Source of the DNA: Bacillota bacterium
GTDB taxonomy: Bacteria > Bacillota > Clostridia > DSM-8532
Direction of reading: 5' to 3'
Assembly: GCA_023443745.1 (NCBI GenBank)
Contig: JAEZTB010000048.1
Span: 186,001-250,000, forward strand
Length of the DNA: 64,000 bases
Of the stretch, positions 17,694-26,728 are shown piece after piece (position 1 is the stretch's first letter; each line of letters opens with the position of its first letter). The translations under genes and the position numbers were made by a program. Below the pieces are notes generated by a model. That model saw only the letters and a list, made by a program, of their open reading frames with translations. It was not told where the DNA came from and did not search any database.

Positions 17694-19562
17694 CTACTGG
17701 TCTGCAATAACGATGATACAATCTTCATCTGAGAAGGTTACCGTCTCGGACTTCTTGGGGTTCACACTAATACCGTAGCTTGCATCGGCATCTCCCTGCT
17801 TGGAGGTTAGGATATAGCCAATTGCCACCTCGCCCTTTAGTCTGGCCGCCTCAACCACTGTATAAAAATTGACGGGCCTACCGGAGAACACATAATCCTT
17901 GGAAGGCTTGATATAAATTTCAGAGCCATCGGCATCGAATAAATCCTGTAAGACGGCATTAAGTTTCGGATTTTCAGAAACCTGAGCCATAATGAGGCTT
18001 ACAAGCTTTTCGCTCACAATGAAGTCATTGACCTTTGTCACTTCAGCCAGTTTTTTATTCCTGAAGTCCATGATTTCGCTGACCACAGAGAACCTTGCGC
18101 CGGTTTTCTCTGCAATATCCCTAAGGTGCAGCAGGGTGATCAATACACTGGAGTCGGCCTCCTGAACGTCTTTATGATCATCACAAAGAATAATAACGTG
18201 GTCATATTTCTTCTCAATGAGCCTGTCAAGAACTTCACGGTTCTCCGGGCTTTCCTTGACCAGCTCGATTTCCTGATTGGACATTTGCGATATGATTTTT
18301 TCCAGAGCCTCATTATCAATATTCTTACTGACCAGGGTCAATCGGGAGCCTTTTATCACATAATTGTCCAGTTCCCTGATGGTGTTGATAGCGGTCTGGT
18401 TCCAGCCTAAAAGTAATGTTTTTTCAAGATCTGCCCTGGACCTTGAAGGCTCATTCACAAGGCTATCGGTATTTATAGCGACTGGATTGGGACTGACAAT
18501 AACCTTATCGTCATCCTCGGCGATAACAATGATTTGATCCCCCTTTTGAATTAATGTATTCATGGGAGGATTGACAGCTGTTTTATCCCCGGAGCAAACA
18601 CCCAAAACAGCAGAGGTCTCAAACATCTGAAGGGATTCTCCAAAGGTTTTTCCAAAAAGCTCGGGACAATCACTGAAGTAGATTTCATCCCCGCCAAAAT
18701 CAAGAAGCTCGGTATAAACGGTTGAAAGGCCCGGTTGACGGCAGGTTTGCGCCATAATTCTGGCGATGAGGGTTTCAATGCATACAATTTCTACTTGATT
18801 CTGACCGGCTATTTGGGCCACTTCCATATTCTTAGGCTCATTTAATGTGGCAACAATATTATAGGGCTTTTCACGTTTGTTTGGATTATTGGTAATGGCC
18901 AGAATGGTCTTAATGACATTGGAATCATTATTTTCGAGAATAATAATGGAGTGGGAGGCATTCAAATTGGCAATTTCCAGGTCGTCAATATCTATAGGAT
19001 TGCCCTGTCGGGTGACAATCATCGTATTTCTGGTGTCAGGGATGCGCTCCTTGATTTCATCATCCATCTCCATCTTGTCTTTGTTGCCAAGAATAACAAT
19101 ACAGCTCTTTTTTTTATTACTGTTGGCCTCAATCAGCTCACTGATAATGGTGAAAATACTTTCAGACCAACCCAGGATAACGGTATGGTTCTCTTCCAGG
19201 ACTACTGAGCGTCCCTTTCTGAGCGCCTCAAGCTTGGATTCGATTGCATTGTTGATTAAGCCTATCAACAAACTGATGATGAAAATTCCCGCAAGTGTCA
19301 TAATAAACATGGCGAATAGGAAGGTCACAGTACCGGTATCGCCGCCAAGAGTTCCTGCATCTAGAGTCCTGTTGAGGCTCATCCAGATAATTTCAACGAT
19401 GCTTGCCTCCGGAGCGGCATTTGTAAGAACCACAAAGCTTGAAACAATCAGGATTATCAGCACTGTGACAATGGCTAGTGAGCCCAGTAACGCTCCGGTT
19501 CCTTTAGCCATTAGATTGTCAAACTTGTAACGTAGTTTTTGAGAGAAACTCGCCTTTTTCAT
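17694..19562 (-). CDS. CASTOR/POLLUX-like ion channel with RCK-type domains
   Basis: 622 residues from the ATG at 19562, preceded by GGAGG at 10 bases; an in-frame ATG at 19595 lacks such a site. N-terminal RYKFDNLMAKGTGALLGSL with a first helix (about 25-50), a second hydrophobic segment (about 85-110), then two tandem nucleotide-binding RCK-like domains (VILGWSESIFTIISEL near 130 and LLLGWNQTAINTIREL near 375). This is the plan of bacterial relatives of plant CASTOR/POLLUX channels. It probably gates K+ or Ca2+ flux in response to a ligand. Own terminator; no operon partner. Confidence 0.82.
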   Translation of the reverse strand: MKKASFSQKLRYKFDNLMAKGTGALLGSLAIVTVLIILIVSSFVVLTNAAPEASIVEIIWMSLNRTLDAGTLGGDTGTVTFLFAMFIMTLAGIFIISLLIGLINNAIESKLEALRKGRSVVLEENHTVILGWSESIFTIISELIEANSNKKKSCIVILGNKDKMEMDDEIKERIPDTRNTMIVTRQGNPIDIDDLEIANLNASHSIIILENNDSNVIKTILAITNNPNKREKPYNIVATLNEPKNMEVAQIAGQNQVEIVCIETLIARIMAQTCRQPGLSTVYTELLDFGGDEIYFSDCPELFGKTFGESLQMFETSAVLGVCSGDKTAVNPPMNTLIQKGDQIIVIAEDDDKVIVSPNPVAINTDSLVNEPSRSRADLEKTLLLGWNQTAINTIRELDNYVIKGSRLTLVSKNIDNEALEKIISQMSNQEIELVKESPENREVLDRLIEKKYDHVIILCDDHKDVQEADSSVLITLLHLRDIAEKTGARFSVVSEIMDFRNKKLAEVTKVNDFIVSEKLVSLIMAQVSENPKLNAVLQDLFDADGSEIYIKPSKDYVFSGRPVNFYTVVEAARLKGEVAIGYILTSKQGDADASYGISVNPKKSETVTFSDEDCIIVIADQ

Positions 19563-19595
19563 AAGAATACTTCCTCCATTTTCTATAATGGCCAT

Positions 19596-19695
19596 TTTAT
19601 AATTACTCCGGAAGACATATCGACAAATAACATATTGTTCTAAATATATGTTTGATTATTTTGTCATCACTAAGGAGCAAGGAGGAAATTCCCCC
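19596..19695. other. Divergent spacer
   Basis: Short region between the channel gene and the mutS2-like leader; should contain the channel promoter on the minus strand, but no clear -35/-10 pair is visible. Confidence 0.35.
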
Positions 19696-19724
19696 TTGAC
19701 AATTTCCATGCTCCCGCATATCAT
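19696..19724 (+). promoter_or_regulatory. Sigma-A promoter of the mutS2-like operon
   Basis: TTGACA (19696-19701), 17-base spacer, TATCAT (19719-19724). A perfect -35 and a 5/6 -10. Predicted start near 19731, giving a leader of about 330 bases before the structural gene. Confidence 0.8.
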
Positions 19725-19769
19725 GAAAGAGAAGTGGTGTTCAAGAGAACACGTAAATGAGGAGTTTTG

Positions 19770-19793
19770 ATGTCGGTTATATACTTGGCTTAA
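19770..19793 (+). CDS. Seven-codon leader ORF MSVIYLA
   Basis: ATG at 19770, seven codons, TAA at 19791-19793. GAGGAG ends 5 bases before the ATG. It lies about 40 bases after the predicted transcription start and is followed by two intrinsic terminators before the mutS2-like gene. Tiny ORFs with strong ribosome binding sites in this position are characteristic of antibiotic-responsive attenuation leaders. Translation is inferred, not shown. Confidence 0.6.
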   Translation: MSVIYLA

Positions 19794-19912
19794 ACCAGTT
19801 TAATAGGTTCAAATGAGTAAAACAGAAGGCCTTTTGGGGTTTGTTTTGTGTTACTGTTTGAACAAAACTGTAAGTCAAGGACAAACATGGCACCTGGAAG
19901 AAGATAATCAGC

Positions 19913-19940
19913 GCCGTTCGTCATTGCGAACGGCCTTTTT
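19913..19940 (+). terminator. Leader terminator 1 (attenuator candidate)
   Basis: GCCGTTCG and CGAACGGC form a perfect 8-bp stem with loop TCATTG, followed by CTTTTTG. It lies between the leader ORF and the mutS2-like gene on the same strand, so it would stop transcription before the gene unless relieved. Confidence 0.82.
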
Positions 19941-19992
19941 GTATCCTTTTTCGGAGGTTCCATTAACCGAACCGGCTCTTTAATATATTTAA

Positions 19993-20027
19993 GGCTGCGT
20001 GCGATGGTTTGTCGACGCAGCCTTTTT
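19993..20027 (+). terminator. Leader terminator 2 (attenuator candidate)
   Basis: GGCTGCGT pairs perfectly with ACGCAGCC, extended by CGA/TCG inside, then TTTTTG. Second intrinsic terminator, ending about 35 bases before the mutS2-like start. A weaker hairpin (GGTTC/GAACC, about 19955-19973) lies between the two and could take part in switching. Confidence 0.85.
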
Positions 20028-20064
20028 GCGTTTAAACACTATAAAATGACAGGAGGATACTACG

Positions 20065-22020
20065 ATGAATCAGACATCCATGGAAATTTTGGAATACAAC
20101 AAGATTAAGCAAATGCTGGAAGGTCTTGCGGTATCAAGCATGGGCAAAGAGCTCATTTCCAAGCTCAAGCCCGAAACAGATATAAACATCATCGAAAGCT
20201 GGCTGGAAGAAACCAGTGAAGCACGGAAGCTCCTGGATAAGGGCTCCAGTGTTCCTTTAAGCAGTCTTAACGGGATAGAAAAGCTCATGGAAAAGCTGGG
20301 CAAGGTAACAGCGCTTCAGCCTGATGAACTTTGGATTCTCAGGAATATGCTTGTAGGTGCGGGAAGGCTTATGCGCTATATGCATGACCGCTTGATGCTT
20401 GCTCCCAAGGTCGCTTCCTATGCCTCATCCATGTATGAGCTTTCGGATTTGTCAAATGAAATTGACCGCTGTATCCTGGATAACCGTGTCGATGACAAGG
20501 CCTCCTCAGAGCTTGCCCGAACTCGTAAGCGGATAACCATTGTGGAGGATCGCATTGAAAGCAAGCTCGAAAGCATCTTAAGATCGCCAGCTTATAAGGA
20601 TATGCTTCAGGATGCTGTGGTCAGCTTGCGCGGCAGTAGCTATGTCATTCCCGTAAAACGGGAGCACAAGCGTGCTATAGATGGATCGGTCATGGACATT
20701 TCCTCCAGTGGCTCCACCGTCTTCATCGAGCCTGCAGCTATCAAAGCATTGAAGTCAGAGCTTGACTTTTTACGTATTGAAGAGGAAAAAGAGGTCTTCA
20801 AGATTCTCTCCTGCTTAACCGGTATGGCTGAGGGGTATAAAAAGGAAATCCTCATTAATGTTCAGACCATGGCTCACTATGATTTCCTCTTTGCCAAGGC
20901 GAAGCTGGCTAATAGCATGGAAGCCACCTGTCCCGCAGTAAATCTGGAGAATAAAATAAGCATCCGCCAAGGACGCCATCCCTTGATTGAGAAGAACGCC
21001 ATTCCCCTGGATTTCTCCATAGGCCAGGATTACCGGTCATTAGTCATCACAGGGCCCAATACAGGTGGAAAGACTGTTGTACTAAAAACGGTGGGACTAT
21101 TCTGTCTCATGGCTCAATCAGGACTTCATGTTCCAGCCGATAACGGCACGGAAATCGCCATCTTTGCCGATATTCTGGCCGATATTGGGGACGGCCAGAG
21201 TATTGAGCAATCCCTTAGCACCTTCTCTTCCCACATCCGGAACATCATCAGCATCCTGAAGTGCGCCAATCCCAACACCCTGGTCATTATGGATGAGCTC
21301 GGAACGGGAACTGATCCTGCAGAGGGTATGGGACTTGCTATTGCAGTTATGGAAAAGCTTTATGAGAAGGGTTGCATTATGGTTTGTACCACCCACTATA
21401 GTGAAATTAAAGAGTTTGCACGCACAACACCGGGCTTTAAAAACGGCTGCATGCTCTTTGATACCACTACACTCCTCCCCCTCTATCAGCTCAGCATAGG
21501 TATTCCGGGAGAAAGCAACGCCTTCTTGATTTCTCTGAGGCTGGGCATGGCTCCTGAGCTCATTGAAAGAGCTCATCATATCACCTACAAAGAGGAGCGA
21601 CGTTATGAAAAACCTGCGGAAGTATTGATCAGCAAGCAACCTGATACATTGATAAACCAGGAAATTATTACAGCTCATGAGGAGATCAAAAGCCAATCCC
21701 TCAGAAGATTGGACGCCAAAAAGAAAGCTGAAAAACAAAAGGTGGATTCAACGTATAAGATTGGTGACTGTGTCTTTATAACCAGTATGAACCGAACGGG
21801 CATCGTCTGCGAGCTGGAAAACCCCAGGGGTGAAATAGGCATTATGGTTATGAAGAAGCGATTCACTGTCAACAAAAAGCGCCTGCGTCCGTTTATTGAC
21901 GGAAAGGATCTTTATCCGGAGGACTACGATCTGGATATTGTGCTGGAGAGCAAGGATTATCGAAGAAATAAGAAGACCATGGCCAAACGCCATGTCGATG
22001 GGCTCACATTAGAGCACTAG
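20065..22020 (+). CDS. MutS2-like ATPase lacking the Smr domain
   Basis: 651 residues. N-terminal MutS2 core (TSMEILEYNKIKQMLEGLAVS, later GSSYVIPVKREHKRAIDGSV and DISSSGSTVFIEPAAI), then the MutS ATPase: Walker A GPNTGGKTVVLKT (about 330), LADIGDGQSIEQSLSTFSSH, Walker B LVIMDELGTGTDPAEG and CTTHYSEIKEFA. A KOW-like segment (YKIGDCVFITSMNRTGIV) follows, but the protein ends about 90 residues later without the C-terminal Smr nuclease domain of full-length MutS2 (about 780 residues). Bacillus MutS2 binds collided ribosomes and splits them. GGAGG precedes the ATG. First structural gene behind a two-terminator leader, and 15 bases before an ABC exporter. Confidence 0.85.
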   Translation: MNQTSMEILEYNKIKQMLEGLAVSSMGKELISKLKPETDINIIESWLEETSEARKLLDKGSSVPLSSLNGIEKLMEKLGKVTALQPDELWILRNMLVGAGRLMRYMHDRLMLAPKVASYASSMYELSDLSNEIDRCILDNRVDDKASSELARTRKRITIVEDRIESKLESILRSPAYKDMLQDAVVSLRGSSYVIPVKREHKRAIDGSVMDISSSGSTVFIEPAAIKALKSELDFLRIEEEKEVFKILSCLTGMAEGYKKEILINVQTMAHYDFLFAKAKLANSMEATCPAVNLENKISIRQGRHPLIEKNAIPLDFSIGQDYRSLVITGPNTGGKTVVLKTVGLFCLMAQSGLHVPADNGTEIAIFADILADIGDGQSIEQSLSTFSSHIRNIISILKCANPNTLVIMDELGTGTDPAEGMGLAIAVMEKLYEKGCIMVCTTHYSEIKEFARTTPGFKNGCMLFDTTTLLPLYQLSIGIPGESNAFLISLRLGMAPELIERAHHITYKEERRYEKPAEVLISKQPDTLINQEIITAHEEIKSQSLRRLDAKKKAEKQKVDSTYKIGDCVFITSMNRTGIVCELENPRGEIGIMVMKKRFTVNKKRLRPFIDGKDLYPEDYDLDIVLESKDYRRNKKTMAKRHVDGLTLEH

Positions 22021-22035
22021 AAAGGATTGAGCAGT

Positions 22036-23037
22036 ATGGCACCAATTATTGAAACTCAGGGACTTACCAAAATTTTTAGGAGAATTGAAAAGGAGGACGG
22101 TTTAAAAGGCACCTTCAAGGCCCTTTTCAAAAGGAAATCCGTTGATAAAACAGCTCTTTCGGACTTTAATTTCCAAGTAGAACAGGGCGAGTTTGTGGGC
22201 TTGATAGGGCCCAACGGTGCCGGTAAAACCACTCTGGTCAAGCTGCTCTGCGGCATTATCCAACCTACTAGCGGCAGCGTTCAGGTTTTGGGCTTCACAC
22301 CGGGTAAGCTCAAAGATGACTTCAGGAGGAGCTTTGCGGTGGTCATGGGCCAGAAGAGTCAGCTTTGGTGGGATCTTCCGGCGTCGGATACCTTTCTGCT
22401 GAACAAGGAAATCTACGGCATTCCGGATAGCGTCTATCAAGAAAACATCGCCTATTTCAGTGAAATTTTTGACGTTAAGGGTCTTCTTTCAACACCGGTT
22501 AGGAATCTATCATTAGGTGAGCGAATGAAGCTGGAGCTCATAGCCGCCCTCCTTCACAACCCAAAGGTGCTCTTTTTGGATGAACCCACAATTGGTTTGG
22601 ATGCGATTGCCCAAAAACAGATTCGCCAGTTTTTGAAGGAGGTCAACGAAACCAAGGGGGTCACCATTCTCCTGACCAGCCACTACATGGAAGACATTAA
22701 ACACCTCTGTAAAAGGACTGTTGTTATTAGCGGGGGTAAAAAGGTTTATGATGGGAAGCTTGATGCACTCCTTAACAGCTTTCAGGAGCAGCGAACCATT
22801 GCTGTCAGCTTTGCAGCAGAATCCTTTCCTGAGCTGGAAATGGATGTGGAATGGATGGAAAGAACCCCTCTGAATGTTGTTTTCATGGTAAAAAAGGATC
22901 TTGTAAAACTGGCTGTTCAGAGCCTGTTTAATCAGTATGAGATCACCGACATCCGCATTGAAGAAGAGGAAATCGGCGGTGTTATTGAAAGAATCTATTC
23001 GGCAGGAGCGAGCTTATGCGGAAATATTTTGAAGTAG
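22036..23037 (+). CDS. ABC-2 exporter ATPase (COG4586 type)
   Basis: 333 residues from ATG 22036, with AAAGGA 9 bases before it; an in-frame TTG at 22027 abuts that site. ATPase motifs: Walker A GPNGAGKTTL (about 59), the Q-loop region VVMGQKSQLWWDLPASDTF typical of this subfamily, signature LSLGERMKLELIAALLHNP, Walker B LFLDEPTIGLD, H-loop LLTSHYMED. The last ~90 residues form the subfamily C-terminal domain. It couples ATP hydrolysis to the two following membrane subunits. Related cyanobacterial systems are described as viologen exporters. Stop overlaps the next gene by 22 bases. Confidence 0.88.
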   Translation: MAPIIETQGLTKIFRRIEKEDGLKGTFKALFKRKSVDKTALSDFNFQVEQGEFVGLIGPNGAGKTTLVKLLCGIIQPTSGSVQVLGFTPGKLKDDFRRSFAVVMGQKSQLWWDLPASDTFLLNKEIYGIPDSVYQENIAYFSEIFDVKGLLSTPVRNLSLGERMKLELIAALLHNPKVLFLDEPTIGLDAIAQKQIRQFLKEVNETKGVTILLTSHYMEDIKHLCKRTVVISGGKKVYDGKLDALLNSFQEQRTIAVSFAAESFPELEMDVEWMERTPLNVVFMVKKDLVKLAVQSLFNQYEITDIRIEEEEIGGVIERIYSAGASLCGNILK

Positions 23038-23810
23038 GAAAAATCAGTCTCAAAACACAGATGACTTACCGATTTGACGTATTCATAGGCGGCTTTATGC
23101 CTTTTATCAGAGTGTTTCTGGCCTACTACCTCTGGCGGACGCTTTTTACAGGTAAAACAGAAATAGGCGGTATGACCTTTGGCATGATGCTCACTTACTA
23201 TATCCTATGTGCCTTTGTCCAGAGGCTTGAACAATCCAACGGGTTGGTTTGGGAATTTGCCGGCGAAATTCGCGAAGGCCGTTTCTCAAAGTACCTTGTA
23301 AAGCCCATCAGCCCCTTGGGGCATTTCCTGTCGGTCAGCCTTGGAAAAACTCTGTATATCCTTCTTTTTACTTTGATTACGGTAGGCGTCCTTGCTCTCC
23401 TTTTCAGTAAGGAATTTGTAGCCCCCACTCTCTCTTTCCAACTTGTTCTTGCCCTGCTCATTGCATTCTTGGGGCTGGTTTTCATGATTTTGCTCAATTA
23501 CCTGACAGCACTTTTGGCCTTTAAATTTAAAGATGTCACCGGATGGCATCTTTTAAAAGGAAATATTGTAGATTTCCTCTCAGGCGCTCTCCTCCCTCTC
23601 TCGATTCTCCCTGGTTGGATGCAGGGCGTCATGCGAGTTTTCCCATTCTACTATACCCAGTACCTTCCTGCCAGTCTTTACCTGGGACTTAGAACTGAAG
23701 AAGCACTAACCGGTGTATTTGTCCTAACATTTTGGAATCTGATATTATGGGGACTGGCCGAAGCAACCTATAATCGATTCAGACGCTTATATGAGGGGGT
23801 GGGAGCATGA
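23016..23810 (+). CDS. ABC-2 exporter permease (COG4587 type)
   Basis: 264 residues, six hydrophobic helices. Starts MRKYFEVGKISLKTQMTYR; contains the conserved EIREGRFSKYLVKPISPLGHF segment after helix 2 that faces the ATPase, and a C-terminal YNRFRRLYEGVGA tail. It overlaps the ATPase gene at its 5' end and the second permease at its 3' end (ATGA), indicating translational coupling. Confidence 0.85.
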   Translation: MRKYFEVGKISLKTQMTYRFDVFIGGFMPFIRVFLAYYLWRTLFTGKTEIGGMTFGMMLTYYILCAFVQRLEQSNGLVWEFAGEIREGRFSKYLVKPISPLGHFLSVSLGKTLYILLFTLITVGVLALLFSKEFVAPTLSFQLVLALLIAFLGLVFMILLNYLTALLAFKFKDVTGWHLLKGNIVDFLSGALLPLSILPGWMQGVMRVFPFYYTQYLPASLYLGLRTEEALTGVFVLTFWNLILWGLAEATYNRFRRLYEGVGA

Positions 23811-24616
23811 ACGCCATGCTAACCGTTAAACGATATTTCAAAATATTTACTCGGCTTTTCAAGTTCAGGCTGTCCAATCAAATGATTTACAGAGCCAGCT
23901 TTTGGACTGTATTTTTTGTGGATATGTCCCTGTTTCTCATTCAACTGGCCGTGTTTTCGGCCCTGTTTTTAAATGTTGATAATATTAATGGCTGGAATAA
24001 ATATCAGATGATTTTCTTCGTGGGCACCTTCAATCTGGTGGATTCTACGAATATGTTTCTATTCTTCTTCGGTATTATCAGTATTCCGGGAAAAATACGC
24101 GAGGGCAAGCTGGACATCTACATGACCAAGCCCGTCAATACACTCTTTTGGGTTACATTTGAAAGCATTGATATAGGTTCATCACTTTTATTTGCTCCGG
24201 CGAGTATAATGATTGGCTATGCCATAATAAAATTGGGCATCACATTAACCCTGGGAAAAGTGTTGGGATATTTCCTGCTTCTGGCTCTTATGCTGCTCCT
24301 TCTTTATAGCCTGATGCTGATCTTGCGGACTCTATCCTTTTGGTTTATAAAAACCGATGCCCTTCATGATTTAGAGGGGGAACTCATGGGTTTCAGTTTC
24401 AGAGTACCGGGTATTGTTTATACCGGTGCAGCCAAGTTCATTCTATATATACTTCTTCCCTACGCCCTTTTGGCCACAATCCCGACTCAGTTCTTTACTC
24501 AAATTCTGACAGGCGGGCAATGGCTTCTGGTGGTTTGTGTTACCCTGTTTTTCACCATACTGGCCCAAGTGCTCTGGCGGCTAGGGCTAAAGAATTATAC
24601 CAGTGCAAGCAGCTAA
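23807..24616 (+). CDS. ABC-2 exporter permease (COG3694 type)
   Basis: 269 residues, six helices, second membrane subunit. The segment KIREGKLDIYMTKPVNTLFWV matches the equivalent ATPase-contact loop in the first permease. The pair plus ATPase forms a complete ABC-2 exporter, probably for a hydrophobic or cationic compound. Last gene of the leader-controlled operon; no strong terminator is visible after it. Confidence 0.85.
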   Translation: MNAMLTVKRYFKIFTRLFKFRLSNQMIYRASFWTVFFVDMSLFLIQLAVFSALFLNVDNINGWNKYQMIFFVGTFNLVDSTNMFLFFFGIISIPGKIREGKLDIYMTKPVNTLFWVTFESIDIGSSLLFAPASIMIGYAIIKLGITLTLGKVLGYFLLLALMLLLLYSLMLILRTLSFWFIKTDALHDLEGELMGFSFRVPGIVYTGAAKFILYILLPYALLATIPTQFFTQILTGGQWLLVVCVTLFFTILAQVLWRLGLKNYTSASS

Positions 24617-24758
24617 AAGGAGATACAACGGCCCTAATCATTCTCTAACCAAATTCTAACTTCTATTCAGCTTCTTTTTCCTGTATAATTAAGGGAGAAG
24701 AAAATAATTCTTCCTGAGTTTGTCATGGCCAATAACCTATATAAGGAGGATGGTAAGT

Positions 24759-25070
24759 ATGAAACATGCGATCAAAAGCAAATATGTAGCACTTCTGATT
24801 AAATCAGTTTTGCTGGCTCTTCTTTTATCAGCAATTGCATTCTTCCTTGGAATGGTATTTACAAGAAACGTCATTATCCTGGGTGTTATTGTTGGTGTCT
24901 TTATTCAAGTTCGAAAATACCGGCGTTCAAAGCTCCATGAATATGATGAGGTTGGATATTGGAGCGGCATTGGTCATTTCGACATCGGATTTGACCGAAA
25001 CTTCTTTGATGATGACTTCGGTGATGAATTTGACGAATATCAAGCCCTTGGACATCGCCAGAGGTCATAA
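24759..25070 (+). CDS. Small membrane protein with acidic C-terminus
   Basis: 103 residues from the ATG at 24759, 9 bases after AAGGAGG. Two close hydrophobic segments (about 12-30 and 33-50), a basic turn (KYRRSKLH) and a strongly acidic Asp/Phe-rich tail (FDDDFGDEFDEY). A TATAAT at 24684-24689 suggests its own promoter, without a good -35. The stop overlaps the convergent gene by 6 bases. Family unknown. Confidence 0.65.
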   Translation: MKHAIKSKYVALLIKSVLLALLLSAIAFFLGMVFTRNVIILGVIVGVFIQVRKYRRSKLHEYDEVGYWSGIGHFDIGFDRNFFDDDFGDEFDEYQALGHRQRS

Positions 25071-26195
25071 AGTAATAAGTGCAACCCCTGATAATATAAG
25101 AAGAAAAACAAGATTGAACACAGTGAATACTTTCAAATATTGGCGGGATAGTTTAGGGTGTGCTTTTATAAAGAACTTGTACGAGATGACACTGGCCAGA
25201 GAGGCTATTATGGTTCCCATCCCCCCTACATTAACCCCCAAAAGCAAATCCTTGTTACTCTCTGTGAAACCTGATAACAGAACCGCTGCAGGAACATTGC
25301 TGATGATTTGGCTGGTTAATACCGAAACAATAAATTCGCTTTTTGATAGCAGCTTTGACAGAAAATTGGCTACCGCAGGCAGATTGGACATGTTTCCGAC
25401 AAAAATAAAAAAACCAATAAAAGTAAAGAGAAGCGAATAGTCAACCTCACGGAACAAGTGCCTGTCAATCATAAAAATACATAGTATTAGAATTCCGGTG
25501 ACCCAGAGAATAGGCAATACATTGAACACGGCCAGGACTGAAATGACGAATAGCAGACTGTAAGCCACCAGATGCTTCTTTTCTATATCATCCTTTGGCA
25601 TTTCACGATTATTATCAATATTTTTCTGCTCTATCAAAAGAGTTGAAAGAGCCAATAAAAGCCCTCCTACTACTACAACAGGTAATAGCAGAAGGATAAA
25701 ATCGCCTAATCCAAGGTTGTATTGTGAAAACAGATAGAGATTCTGCGGGTTTCCCACAGGTGTGAGGCTGCTTCCTATATTGGCTGCAATGGTTTGCAGG
25801 ACAATCAGCAGAATAGCATAATCATTTTCATTTATTTTATCAAGCACAATGAGAGTAAAGGGAACTAAGGTTATAAGCGCAACATCATTGGTCATGAACA
25901 TGGCTAAAACATAGGTTAATAAAATAATTCCCAGGGAGAGCTGCCTCAAATTGCCGCTCTTTTTTGCTACAATACCAGCCACGACCTCGAAGGCCTGTAT
26001 TTTCTTAAGACCGACCATAACGACCATTAGACAGAACAGGCACAGGAGTACTTTATAGTCAATATAGGATAAATAGGCGTATGTAGGCGGCACAAAAAAA
26101 GCCGATACCAGGGCGGCTATAAGGGCTATCACCAGAACAGCCTCAGATTTAATAAAGTTCACCCATTTATTCAGATAGACTCTTTCGTTCTTCAT
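25065..26195 (-). CDS. SLC13/ArsB-type anion permease
   Basis: 376 residues, about ten membrane helices. Features of the ion-transporter superfamily: MTNDVALITLVPF (hairpin/helix with conserved Asn-Asp), GSSLTPVGNPQNLYL with the SxxTPxGNPQN motif, and in the second half QIISNVPAAVLLSGFT, the pseudo-repeat of the first. Such permeases carry dicarboxylates, sulfate or arsenite. AAAGGT precedes the ATG. It lies after the rplL terminator where rpoB is commonly found. Confidence 0.82.
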   Translation of the reverse strand: MKNERVYLNKWVNFIKSEAVLVIALIAALVSAFFVPPTYAYLSYIDYKVLLCLFCLMVVMVGLKKIQAFEVVAGIVAKKSGNLRQLSLGIILLTYVLAMFMTNDVALITLVPFTLIVLDKINENDYAILLIVLQTIAANIGSSLTPVGNPQNLYLFSQYNLGLGDFILLLLPVVVVGGLLLALSTLLIEQKNIDNNREMPKDDIEKKHLVAYSLLFVISVLAVFNVLPILWVTGILILCIFMIDRHLFREVDYSLLFTFIGFFIFVGNMSNLPAVANFLSKLLSKSEFIVSVLTSQIISNVPAAVLLSGFTESNKDLLLGVNVGGMGTIIASLASVISYKFFIKAHPKLSRQYLKVFTVFNLVFLLILSGVALITL

Positions 26196-26250
26196 AACAT
26201 GACCTTTCGTGAGAGCTTAACAACGAGCCTTCCCCTGCTTATTGCTTAAA

Positions 26251-26276
26251 AAAAGAGAGCCAATTGGCTCTCTTTT
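26251..26276 (-). terminator. Intrinsic terminator after rplL
   Basis: AAAAGAGAGCC and GGCTCTCTTTT with AATT centre form a perfect palindrome; on the minus strand the stem runs into TTTTTTTAAGC. It lies 19 bases past the rplL stop, so the ribosomal operon ends here. Confidence 0.9.
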
Positions 26277-26294
26277 CATACGGCTATGCAAAAA

Positions 26295-26672
26295 TTACTT
26301 AATTTCAACAGTTGCGCCGACTTCCTTGAACTTAGCAGCAATAGCATTTGCATCGTCCTTGGAAAGACCTTCCTTGATGGTGCTAGGAACGTTTTCTGTA
26401 ACGTCCTTAGCTTCCTTAAGGCCAAGAGCTGTGATTTCACGTACAACCTTGATAACCTTAATCTTCTCAGCGCCGGCTTCCTTAAGAATAACGGTGAACT
26501 CGGTCTGCTCTTCAGCGGGAGCTGCAGCAGCAGCAGCGGCAGGACCAGCAGCAACAGCTACAGGAGCTGCGGATACGCCAAATTCTTCTTCAATAGCCTT
26601 TACAAGATCCTTGAGCTCAAGGATAGATAAAGTTTTGATTTCTTCAATAAACTTTGTGATCTTTTCACTCAT
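26295..26672 (-). CDS. rplL: 50S ribosomal protein L7/L12
   Basis: 125 residues starting MSEKITKFIEEIKTLSILEL. ATG at 26672 follows GGAGG; an upstream in-frame ATG at 26687 overlaps that site. Dimerisation domain, an Ala-rich flexible hinge (about 38-57) and the C-terminal domain EFTVILKEAGAEKIKVIKVV with LGLKEAKD and VEIK at the end. It forms the stalk that recruits translation factors. Directly after rplJ and followed by a strong terminator. Confidence 0.97.
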   Translation of the reverse strand: MSEKITKFIEEIKTLSILELKDLVKAIEEEFGVSAAPVAVAAGPAAAAAAAPAEEQTEFTVILKEAGAEKIKVIKVVREITALGLKEAKDVTENVPSTIKEGLSKDDANAIAAKFKEVGATVEIK

Positions 26673-26728
26673 TTCAATATCCTCCATTACTTTTTCATTT
26701 CTTTACAATAGTTACTATACCATTTGGA

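Noticed and set aside
21118..21738. 206-codon minus-strand frame inside the mutS2-like gene
   Set aside because: Antisense to conserved ATPase motifs and without known domain.
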